From assembly GCA_039180865.1 (NCBI GenBank), contig JBCDCZ010000057.1:1-19220 (forward strand): 19,220 bases of DNA, read 5' to 3'. The notes beneath the pieces are model-generated. The model made no database searches. It was not told the DNA's origin and saw only the letters and a list, made by a program, of their open reading frames with translations. This DNA comes from JBCDCU01 sp039180865 (GTDB lineage: Bacteria; Pseudomonadota; Alphaproteobacteria; Rhizobiales; JACESI01). Made by a program: the position numbers and the translations under genes. This document shows positions 6,353 to 13,674 of the stretch, in pieces (the stretch's first letter is position 1; each line of letters begins with the position of its first letter).

Positions 6353-9300
6353 CTATCGCTCATTAGCCTTTACGATCGAATCTCCACCATAAAACTCAGA
6401 CTCGAGTAGGTAGTCGACAATGTTCAGAATGTTCGAGCGGTCGGCTGGCGATTGCTCTGAAGATGCATATTCACGTTTCAGAAGTCCTTCCAAAAAGTGA
6501 ATGTCAGACGAGCGTCTGCCAGGTTGAGTATCATTTTTCGAGATATCTTCGAAAATTGCTTGGGCAGATTCAATTACAATGTCGGTCACATAACAATTGG
6601 CTTTTTCAAGCGCGCGAAAGAAGCCAAATGAATGTTCAAAAAAGGCTTTACTCGCGACGAAACTCTTAGCCAAAGGAATGAAGTCGCTAAGTTCGTTATC
6701 CTTCAATTTTCCGAAAAAGTCTGCAGCTTGTTTTTGAACCTCATCATCCTCATCATTAAATGCGTCCATCAGTTTAGTTTTTGCCAATTCTTGATGCTCC
6801 GTCCAAACGGCTGCCTCCGACACAACGTCCGCTAACAAAGCTCGGTAGGCTGGCCCATTGGCGGCGAGCGAATCGATCTCGTCGATATTTACGCCATTTC
6901 TGAACGCTTCACAAAATGCCCACCAAGCACCAATCAGCGGCAGTGTGTCATCTTCTGTTTTCAATAGTTCGACGATGAGCTGCTGGGCCACGCTAGGCAA
7001 GTGAAATCCTATAAACGGAAATAATCGAACTGCCTCGTAAGTTCCTAGAGGAGATAAACGATTCGCGGAGACTTGGTTCGCCGGTGGTGTTTCCACCAAT
7101 TTTTTCAAGTTTTTTCCAAACCGTTGCTTGTCTTCATTAAACAAACGAGACATGACGCCAAGCATGATGCAACGAACACTGACCAACGGTTCAGTTGCAA
7201 TCCGACGCTCCAACAGGGTCCAAATATCTGGAACTAAATCAGGCTGATGCCAAATTATTCTTCCCATGGTATCCCACGCTTGACATCGGCTCCCATTTGA
7301 CGAACGAATGATCAACCGGCTTCCTCGATTGATCAGGTCGTCAATGTTGGCTGTTAGCTTTTCGATTTGATCTACTTCATCTGATTGTTCTTCTTTTGCT
7401 GAGCCGTTTTCGGCGTAGTCCAACAACAAATTTGTAATTCGCTTGTCATTTGTTAGGTCTGAATGACCTTCGATGAGGTACAAGATGCCGTGATATTCGG
7501 ACTCAGCAAATCTAGTGTGAATGTCTACAACCACATCCGGTAATAGCGTTAAGTCAGGAAATTCCGCATCTCGCCACCCTTGGAGCAATCCGGAAATATA
7601 AGCGCGATGAACTCCTTCGGGCATTTCCCAATAAAGCTTAATAAACCGGTTGGGATCACTCTTTGCAGCAGCTTCTAAACTGTTTGCGAGCTCTCTCACT
7701 CCACCGACCAAACGCCCATTGTCACGTGAGCGGAAATCATCGTTGTCGTATTTGTTGATGGCTCGCAGCCACTGTGCATTGGACATCTTTTCTGTGTGTT
7801 CGGGCTTTATTGGTGATTGAACTAATTCCACTTCGATCTTATGGGCTTCTTCGGGTGTCGAATGTCCGAACTTGCGATTCAACTCTTGCAGTCGTTGCTT
7901 TCCGCCCGAAGACAAAATACTTGATCCAATGGTGTGCAATATGCACCACTCTTTGTAGCCTGAACGGCTCAACCAAGATATGGCGTTTTTCTTGCTGAGA
8001 TATTCTGTTTCGCCAGCCTCTTTGATACGCGCGAGTAACTTAGCGGCAAATTTTTGTTCTGGCTTCAGGGCAAATATCGTTTTCTCAATCTCACCGACAA
8101 GAGTTGGATGGTTGTTAGACACCGCAGCAGCAGCCTCTGCAAATGGTTGCCACTTGGCACCATCGTACCCTGCTTCAAGTAGATTGGGATTGTCGAGCAG
8201 AGCAATTAATTGAGGTCCACAATCTTCGGGATTACTGGTGATTGCTTTAAGGTGAAAACTTAAGATCAACTCATGCTCGCTGGGATCAGACAGTTGTAGG
8301 TAGCTACGTGCCAGTATCGGATTTGATTTTGCTACCTGGGCAAGGCAATCACCGAAAAGTTCAACCAACTCTTCAAACCCAGCTAGATAACTGCTTTTGT
8401 TGCGAATTTTTAGCTTCCACCAGTGAGGCCCATCTTCTCCGGCTTCAATCGTTTGCTGTATGGTTTTAAAAATCGCCTGATGAGTTCCCAAAATAAAAGC
8501 TTCTGGAGCTTTTTGGGCAATTGACCGTAACGAGTGAGTGTCAATCGATTTGATATCGTCTCTGTCCAGTAGACTGGCATCAGGATTCATAACGAACCAA
8601 GCATCGAATAGTTCGCGAAGAACCTCGCCGCTTTTTTCGGGATTATATTCGCCCCATGTACTCAGAAGCATCATAATACGATCGCGACCATCATCCTTGA
8701 ACAAGTCAGCAGGATGGCTCTTCACCACATCGTTGCAGAGCTTGATCAATGAGTCGTCGGGCTTATTTCGTCTGACAAATCCGAACCATCCGACAAGTTC
8801 TTCGGCGCGGTCTGGACGATCATTCCACCAATTCCTAAGGAGTGCCGAGATCTCAACAGGAAACTCTCCAGCGACATTGGAGAGCCAATTTAACAATTTC
8901 CTCTGGCGCCATTCGACATCTGATTCTAGTTCGACTTCTACCCATTTTGTATCGTTCAACAATGAAAACCAATGATGTGTGGTCAGGACTGTTTGGCGAA
9001 AAAGTTGAGAAAACTCGGCTTTTGGATCATCCAATTTCAATAATACATTTAGTTCAGCCTGCGTTGGCTCGGATACTGAACCAAGCCACTGAGCGATGGC
9101 TAAACGGATATGAAACCTTACTTCGGAGCTGAAAATCAACTCGTCTAATTCTTTCAAATACCGATTAAAGTCATCCTCTCTGAGCGCGTTTAAGATTTGG
9201 CGGACCTGGGTTCGCCTGAAAAGATGCTGTTCGGTAGATTTGAGTAGCTCCAGAATACTGCGGTCACTATTCACAAATGACTTTGCGTAGGCCCAATCGA

Positions 9301-10924
9301 AAAAGCTCTCGTGAAAAAAGTTCAACTGGCTGCCACGAACTACGATGATACCTTCAGAACTCAGCCAGTCTTCACTTCCTGAATATTCTTCTAATAACGA
9401 AGTAGGAGCAGAAAGCTTTTGTTTGTCGCTCATCCAATTGGCGATCATTGCCAACGGCTTGGTCAAGGCCCAAACGTATTTTGTATCTGTCGTCAGTTTT
9501 CTCTGTTTGTGTTTGGCTAAACGATTGAATAGCTCTGTTCGGCTTTCAAAACCAAACTCGTTCTCACCGATTTCTAAAAATACCGCGAGATTCAACGGCA
9601 AGCACAATAGGTCTCGTTGCTGCGGCAGCACATTCGATGTGTCGAAGCCTTTAGCTTTCAGAACCGTTTGGGTTTCGGTTTCCCAATCCAACTTTGGAAC
9701 TTTAATCTGAACGGTTCGCAAATCTGTCTGTAGATTTCGAAAACGATCATCGTTTTCCAAATCAAAGGTTCGGCAAACAACTACCACCCGAACCCCACCG
9801 AATTGTCGTGCTTGGGCAAGCATCTCAAAAATCGCCTGTTTGACCAAACCATCACGCCCAGAAACCTCGCTTACCGCATCGACTTGATCGATTATTAGAA
9901 CACTTGTCGTCTTTGGGGCTATTCCCTTTAGTACACTTACTGGTGAGACAGATTTTCCAAGTATAACTTCACCAATATCCTTGGGAGTTCGCCGGTCCAA
10001 TAATTGGTCTATGCGAAAAGCTAAGACTGGAATATCGAGAGAGCGAAGTTCTTCGATTGCTTGGCGAACGACGCCAGATTTCCCCGAACCGGCTTCACCT
10101 GTTAGTAATGACAGCCTTGCCCCATGCGGGGACGCCAACTGTTCCATCAATTCGTTCTTCTGTTGGCGATCTACAATTTCACCACCGACTCCGAATGGGA
10201 TATATGTATCCAAGTATCGTCCATTTGCTGTCAGGATTGATTCTTTGATGGTTGGGTTGTTTTGCCAATCCTTAAATTGCAAATCTGATTGATTTCTCAG
10301 CCATTCACGAATCTCGTCGGTTGATATTTCCTGATTGAAACGTTGCTCCATAAATTCCCTGAAGATGGGAAATATCTCCTGATCAGTTTGGATGATATGA
10401 CTTCCGTAGCGTTCAACCATTTGGGCAATATCTAGCTCTGAACTAGTTCTGACCCAAATTCGGCGCAATCGGTCGAAAGCAATGGATTGCTCCACCCTCC
10501 ATTCGTCTGTGATCCGCTCAAATTCATCTTTCTTGAGCTTCGCCAGCTTACTCACATATTGTTCGCAGGATTCTGCAATTCGGGCTTCCTCACTTAGTTC
10601 ACGAAGTTCCTTGGCACTATCTTGAGAGACAAAGTGACACTCAGCCATCGTATCAGCCGCCAACCTCTTGGTAAAAGCCGACCAGATACCCTCTCTTTTC
10701 AAGGCTGCGATCGTCCAATTGCCTTTTGGTGAGCTTCGCTTGTTTTGATGCCACTCTGTCTTGGTTTCGTCTTTGAGGAAAAACTCGAAACCATCGAATT
10801 CTGGATCAATCCCTTCAAATTTGATCGATTGGTATTCATCACCTGCTACCATCAGCAAACAATTCACGAGCCACAGCGCTTCGTACCTATTGCCAAATTT
10901 ATCTGCGAGGCCACCTGGGAACAT
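6353..10924 (-). CDS. Avs-like antiphage protein: Cap4/DUF4297-type nuclease + STAND NTPase + helical repeats
   Basis: A single protein of about 1523 aa. Residues 1-210 look like a Cap4/DUF4297 PD-(D/E)xK nuclease: GGLADKFGNRYEALW (Glu15), FDGFEFF (Asp44), then EWHQNKR with Gln60-x-Lys62. Residues about 240-560 are a STAND-type P-loop NTPase: Walker A GEAGSGKS (276-283), Walker B SVLIIDQVDA (Asp346, Asp349), VVVVCRT sensor region, LPLNL (442-446) and FHESFFDWAYAKSF (about 537-550), a signature seen in Avs/AVAST NTPases. The remaining 950 residues are helix-rich repeats (TPR/HEAT-like), the part that in characterised Avs proteins binds a phage terminase or portal protein and triggers tetramerisation and nuclease activity. 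ATG 10924 (MFPGGLADKF) is preferred over TTG 10936; no clear Shine-Dalgarno. It stands alone without accessory genes and is AT-rich relative to its neighbours, suggesting transfer. The Avs subtype cannot be assigned by eye. Confidence 0.85.
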   Translation of the reverse strand: MFPGGLADKFGNRYEALWLVNCLLMVAGDEYQSIKFEGIDPEFDGFEFFLKDETKTEWHQNKRSSPKGNWTIAALKREGIWSAFTKRLAADTMAECHFVSQDSAKELRELSEEARIAESCEQYVSKLAKLKKDEFERITDEWRVEQSIAFDRLRRIWVRTSSELDIAQMVERYGSHIIQTDQEIFPIFREFMEQRFNQEISTDEIREWLRNQSDLQFKDWQNNPTIKESILTANGRYLDTYIPFGVGGEIVDRQQKNELMEQLASPHGARLSLLTGEAGSGKSGVVRQAIEELRSLDIPVLAFRIDQLLDRRTPKDIGEVILGKSVSPVSVLKGIAPKTTSVLIIDQVDAVSEVSGRDGLVKQAIFEMLAQARQFGGVRVVVVCRTFDLENDDRFRNLQTDLRTVQIKVPKLDWETETQTVLKAKGFDTSNVLPQQRDLLCLPLNLAVFLEIGENEFGFESRTELFNRLAKHKQRKLTTDTKYVWALTKPLAMIANWMSDKQKLSAPTSLLEEYSGSEDWLSSEGIIVVRGSQLNFFHESFFDWAYAKSFVNSDRSILELLKSTEQHLFRRTQVRQILNALREDDFNRYLKELDELIFSSEVRFHIRLAIAQWLGSVSEPTQAELNVLLKLDDPKAEFSQLFRQTVLTTHHWFSLLNDTKWVEVELESDVEWRQRKLLNWLSNVAGEFPVEISALLRNWWNDRPDRAEELVGWFGFVRRNKPDDSLIKLCNDVVKSHPADLFKDDGRDRIMMLLSTWGEYNPEKSGEVLRELFDAWFVMNPDASLLDRDDIKSIDTHSLRSIAQKAPEAFILGTHQAIFKTIQQTIEAGEDGPHWWKLKIRNKSSYLAGFEELVELFGDCLAQVAKSNPILARSYLQLSDPSEHELILSFHLKAITSNPEDCGPQLIALLDNPNLLEAGYDGAKWQPFAEAAAAVSNNHPTLVGEIEKTIFALKPEQKFAAKLLARIKEAGETEYLSKKNAISWLSRSGYKEWCILHTIGSSILSSGGKQRLQELNRKFGHSTPEEAHKIEVELVQSPIKPEHTEKMSNAQWLRAINKYDNDDFRSRDNGRLVGGVRELANSLEAAAKSDPNRFIKLYWEMPEGVHRAYISGLLQGWRDAEFPDLTLLPDVVVDIHTRFAESEYHGILYLIEGHSDLTNDKRITNLLLDYAENGSAKEEQSDEVDQIEKLTANIDDLINRGSRLIIRSSNGSRCQAWDTMGRIIWHQPDLVPDIWTLLERRIATEPLVSVRCIMLGVMSRLFNEDKQRFGKNLKKLVETPPANQVSANRLSPLGTYEAVRLFPFIGFHLPSVAQQLIVELLKTEDDTLPLIGAWWAFCEAFRNGVNIDEIDSLAANGPAYRALLADVVSEAAVWTEHQELAKTKLMDAFNDEDDEVQKQAADFFGKLKDNELSDFIPLAKSFVASKAFFEHSFGFFRALEKANCYVTDIVIESAQAIFEDISKNDTQPGRRSSDIHFLEGLLKREYASSEQSPADRSNILNIVDYLLESEFYGGDSIVKANER

Positions 10925-10949
10925 TCGAATAGTCAATTGGGTTTCATAG

Positions 10950-10968
10950 ATATGTGACAGTTACATAT
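10950..10968. promoter_or_regulatory. Palindrome upstream of the Avs-like gene
   Basis: ATATGTGACAGTTACATAT is a 19-base inverted repeat in which eight of nine position pairs match (the exception is a G opposite T). It lies 26 bases before the chosen ATG of the defence gene, where a repressor site or a 5'-leader stem would be expected. No local regulator gene accompanies it. Confidence 0.35.
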
Positions 10969-11258
10969 TGCGGATTGTTCTACCTTTAAACCTAGCAGCC
11001 TCGATACTCGGAAAAACTCACTGATCTGAGACCAGCTGGCCCCTCCAAATCGTCAAAGGAACTTAGCTTAGATAGAAATTAAAATATAATATGGACAGAA
11101 AGGTTCCGGGAAACACGACTATTACCCATGAGGGAAAGCTTTGCGCCGGAAACAATGATAGCTGCCTCTGCCAGGACCCGCCACGTCTTGAAAGCGCCCC
11201 CCCAAAAACCGCAAGCTCGCTCTAAGCTGCGCACCGTGGATCACGGTGCCGTCTGAGG

Positions 11259-11354
11259 ACAAGCCTTGAGGCAACCTTTCCCGGCCTCGTCGCAGGCACC
11301 AATCCGAACACGCGTGAATTCCTCCTGTCTGCGTTCGGCGCATGGACGTTTTGA
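11259..11354 (+). pseudogene. Decayed 3' end of a DUF3750 gene
   Basis: In one frame from 11265 the sequence reads LEATFPGLVAGTNPNTREFL, then LSAFGAWTF and a TGA at 11352-11354. The intact DUF3750 protein ends LEVNFLGLVAGINPNTREIL, then VPSFGGVRF and TGA. The two 91-base stretches align without gaps and share 66 of 91 positions (73%), including 10 identical bases in GCCTCGTCGC and the same stop position. Upstream of 11259 the similarity ends, so only about 30 codons remain. It is a remnant of a diverged paralogue or homologue rather than a recent duplicate. It lies 12 bases from the convergent dehydrogenase stop. Confidence 0.75.
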
Positions 11355-11360
11355 ACGTCC
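11344..11360. terminator. Hairpin 3' of the hydantoinase operon
   Basis: GGACGTT-TTG-AACGTCC is a perfect 7-bp stem with a 3-base loop. On the minus strand it begins six bases after the TGA of the last operon gene, a typical place for a 3'-end hairpin. No T-tract follows on either strand, so it would be a Rho-assisted terminator or an RNA-stabilising stem rather than a classic intrinsic terminator. The loop contains most of the stop codon of the DUF3750 remnant. Confidence 0.5.
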
Positions 11361-11366
11361 CTCCCC

Positions 11367-12335
11367 TCAATAGCCACGCTCGGGATCAACAACATTGTTG
11401 AGGTCTTCTCCTTTAATCCAGCGCTCGAGGTTTCCCAGAAAGAGATGGAAAGACGCCTCATCCCACCCCTCATAGACAGAGGAACAATGCGGTGAGATCA
11501 GGACATTTTCAAAACCCCATAGCGGGTTATCCCGTGGAAGCGGTTCTTCTTCAAACACATCCAGAACCGCAGCTCCGACCGTTCCGTTTTCAAGCGCTTC
11601 GATCAGTGCACTCTCAAGAATAACGTGCCCACGCGACACGTCAGCCAGAACGACCCCATTTTTCATGCGGGCGAACGAAGCATGGTCCATAAGGTTGCGG
11701 GTTTTGTTGGTAAGCGGCGTACTCACCGCAACAAAATCAGCCTTCGGCAGCAACTCGGCGAGAGCGTCGGATGCGGCGACCCGATCAACATTTTCCATAG
11801 CCTGCGGATTGGCCCGCGTTCCAATCACATGCATCCCGAAAGCCTTGGCCCTTTTTGCAAGCGCCCGTCCCGTGCTGCCGAGCCCGACAATCAGCAGCGT
11901 CTTTCCCTTCAGCGGTCGAACCATCCGGTCCCGCCAGATCTTTTGCCTTTGATCACTTTGGAAGCCGGGCACATCAAGCGTGAAATGGAGGAACCCGCCG
12001 ATCACATATTCCGCCATCATGTCGGCGGCGACACCGGCGCTGTTGGTGACGATCACTTTCGAGGGATCCCATATCCCGAAATGGTCGGTTCCAGCCCCGC
12101 CATTTGAAATCCATTTCACGCTGTCATTTTCAAAGAGCGCATCGCGGGGATAAGCCGGCGTCCCATTGAACCTGACCGTGTAGACGATCTCGGGGCGGAA
12201 GCCTTCCAGGATGGTCGGCACATCCTCATAGGTGTTGCACTCCCGGAACCGGATATCCGGGAATCTTTCCGAAAGGTCCGCCGCCAAGGGTTCCGTCTGA
12301 TCATTGTGGAGCAACACTTTTGGAAGGTCAGCCAT
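11367..12335 (-). CDS. D-2-hydroxyacid dehydrogenase family protein
   Basis: A 322-aa NAD(P)-dependent oxidoreductase that interconverts a 2-oxoacid and a D-2-hydroxyacid. The Rossmann motif is GLGSTG (151-156) in KTLLIVGLGSTGRALAKRAK. The catalytic triad residues are visible: Arg235 in DVSRGHVI, Glu264 in LDVFEEEPLP, and His283 in ISPHCSS. Arg174 right after the second beta strand (HVIGTRANP) hints at NADP(H) preference, but this is not decisive. ATG 12335 overlaps the TGA of the preceding gene by eight bases, supporting translational coupling; a start at 12398 would add a leader read out of frame with the upstream gene. It is the last gene of the six-gene operon. It probably reduces or oxidises the pathway's keto/hydroxyacid product; the exact substrate is unknown. 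Confidence 0.9.
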   Translation of the reverse strand: MADLPKVLLHNDQTEPLAADLSERFPDIRFRECNTYEDVPTILEGFRPEIVYTVRFNGTPAYPRDALFENDSVKWISNGGAGTDHFGIWDPSKVIVTNSAGVAADMMAEYVIGGFLHFTLDVPGFQSDQRQKIWRDRMVRPLKGKTLLIVGLGSTGRALAKRAKAFGMHVIGTRANPQAMENVDRVAASDALAELLPKADFVAVSTPLTNKTRNLMDHASFARMKNGVVLADVSRGHVILESALIEALENGTVGAAVLDVFEEEPLPRDNPLWGFENVLISPHCSSVYEGWDEASFHLFLGNLERWIKGEDLNNVVDPERGY

Positions 12336-13674
12336 CACCCGCCTCAACCGGTGCGATGACAAGGTCGATGAGGTCTGAAAACGGCCCCTCAGGATCAAGA
12401 AGGCGGTCCGTCATCGACCATAGAGCCGTTTGCCGGTCGGCGTCGAGGACCGGGGTCATGGTCTGGAACTTTTCTCTTATTTCGGCTTCTGTCATCGGCG
12501 CTTCCGGTCCTCCCCGCGCGTGAATGTCGCCTGATTTCAGGATGGATCCATTGTTGAGCTCAACGGTGACATCCGACCACCGGTTTTCTGGAAACCGTCT
12601 CGAATGGCGGTCGTCGACGTCGATATCAATCCTCTGAAGCACATCCGCGACGGCCTGATCCCGCAGGCCTTCACCCTGAATATGCTCCGGGCCTATCCGC
12701 CCGTGAACCATGTAAGCGGCAAGCGCAAATTGAGCCGAATATTGCGCCTGCGATGTCGATGACGGCATTCCTGGAAAGAGAGCCGCTGCTTCATCAAATG
12801 TCCGGACCTTGATGGCGGCAACGTCAGACGCAGCAAATCCATGGCTTTTGACCAACGCGTCGAGAGCATCGATCGCCGCATGTGCCCAACGGCAAATCGG
12901 ATAGGGTTTGATGTAATTCTTTTCGATTGTCCAATTTGTGCCGAGGTCGCTCCAGATCCCGGCAACAGCATCCTCCGTCACGGTGATGGCCGGTGCGCCT
13001 TCAAAGCCTTCCTCGGCGAGAAGGACGGCCATTGTGCCTGTAAAAGCGCCCATGCCGGAGCCATCATGAAGCATTGTCGGGTTTGCAATCTCGCGCATCA
13101 TCTGACTGCGCGGTCCATGATATTCCGCAATCCCAAGCGCCTGATAGAAATGTCCGGGAGAACTCTTCCGCAATCGGCATCCGAGTGCCGCAACACCAAG
13201 CGCATTCCAGGCGCCGGACGTGTGATAATCATCGACCGTTGCGTGAAGGGCTATTCCTGCCCGCGCGCCAACTTCATAAGAGACAACCAGCGCCTTTAAG
13301 GCGTCACGCGCCGATAAACCGGGACAGTGATGGCCAAAGGCAATCAATGCCGGCACAACCGCACATCCGATATGCCCTTTGGTCGGGTTATAGCCATCAT
13401 GGGCATCCAGATTGTCGATCTGGGTTGCCGCAGCATATGACGCTCCAGGAATAGAGGCTTTACGGCCATCGAAGAGGATCGGTGCCGCATCCTCCGCTTT
13501 CCCCGCAGCATGAAACCGAACAGCATGATTGCGTGCGATTTTGCCCGCGTCGAGATGGGTCGCCCCTGCCGCGACCCCCAGCGTGTCGACAAGAAGGATT
13601 GCTGCCATTTTAAGGGCGCTTTCGGGAAACGCATCATTACCGAGCGTGAAGTCTGATAGTGTTTCAAAACTCAT
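12328..13674 (-). CDS. MmgE/PrpD family protein
   Basis: A 448-aa protein of the MmgE/PrpD superfamily, which includes 2-methylcitrate dehydratase, cis-aconitate decarboxylase and iminodisuccinate epimerase. These act on small di- and tricarboxylates. The family layout is clear: an N-terminal helical domain with VDTLGVAAGA, then DNLDAHDGYNPTKGHIGCAV, an HTSGAWNALGVAA segment, a K-PYPICRWAH segment, and a smaller C-terminal alpha/beta domain (SDVTVELNNG). Asp/His residues in DAHDG and KGHIG match the usual active-site cluster. Its ATG overlaps the stop of the racemase-family gene by four bases (ATGA). Which of the family's reactions it performs cannot be read from sequence. The neighbouring racemase and aminotransferase point to an amino- or dicarboxylic-acid intermediate. 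Confidence 0.88.
   Translation of the reverse strand: MSFETLSDFTLGNDAFPESALKMAAILLVDTLGVAAGATHLDAGKIARNHAVRFHAAGKAEDAAPILFDGRKASIPGASYAAATQIDNLDAHDGYNPTKGHIGCAVVPALIAFGHHCPGLSARDALKALVVSYEVGARAGIALHATVDDYHTSGAWNALGVAALGCRLRKSSPGHFYQALGIAEYHGPRSQMMREIANPTMLHDGSGMGAFTGTMAVLLAEEGFEGAPAITVTEDAVAGIWSDLGTNWTIEKNYIKPYPICRWAHAAIDALDALVKSHGFAASDVAAIKVRTFDEAAALFPGMPSSTSQAQYSAQFALAAYMVHGRIGPEHIQGEGLRDQAVADVLQRIDIDVDDRHSRRFPENRWSDVTVELNNGSILKSGDIHARGGPEAPMTEAEIREKFQTMTPVLDADRQTALWSMTDRLLDPEGPFSDLIDLVIAPVEAGDG

Larger units (their letters stand above)
6112..11258. other. AT-rich inserted block carrying the Avs-like gene
   Basis: Composition drops sharply between the DUF3750 gene and the hydantoinase operon. 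Hand-counted 60-base lines give 22/60 G+C at 6541 and 28/60 at 7741, against 40/60 at 12961. One large gene fills the block. The approximate edges are 6200-6350 and 11100-11160. DUF3750 sequence lies on both sides: the intact gene on the left, a decayed 3' fragment on the right. I found no integrase, transposase, terminal inverted repeats or convincing target-site duplication, so the mode of entry is unknown. Edges are approximate. Confidence 0.6.
10925..11366. other. Gap between Avs-like gene and hydantoinase operon
   Basis: These 442 bases hold no intact gene. From left to right they contain a near-perfect palindrome at 10950-10968, an AT-rich stretch with an exact TATAAT on the plus strand (11085-11090) but no good -35, a GC-rich return from about 11150, a decayed DUF3750 3' end (11265-11354), and a strong hairpin (11344-11360). 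The promoter of the large defence gene must lie in the left part; I could not identify convincing -35/-10 boxes. Confidence 0.5.

Noticed and set aside
6200..11160. Search for direct repeats or tRNA-derived attachment sites at the island edges
   Set aside because: Only 6-7 base matches such as TGGACAG were found, no better than chance; no tRNA fragment was recognised.
11155..11200. Possible 5' piece of the second DUF3750 gene (MIAASARTRH resembling MRLLARTARL)
   Set aside because: Only a short, low-complexity match around AGGACC, and it is out of frame with the 3' remnant; could be chance.
11091..11225. Plus-strand open frame of 44 codons beginning MDRKVPGN, just after the TATAAT
   Set aside because: No ribosome site, no recognisable motif, and composition changes within it; likely chance.
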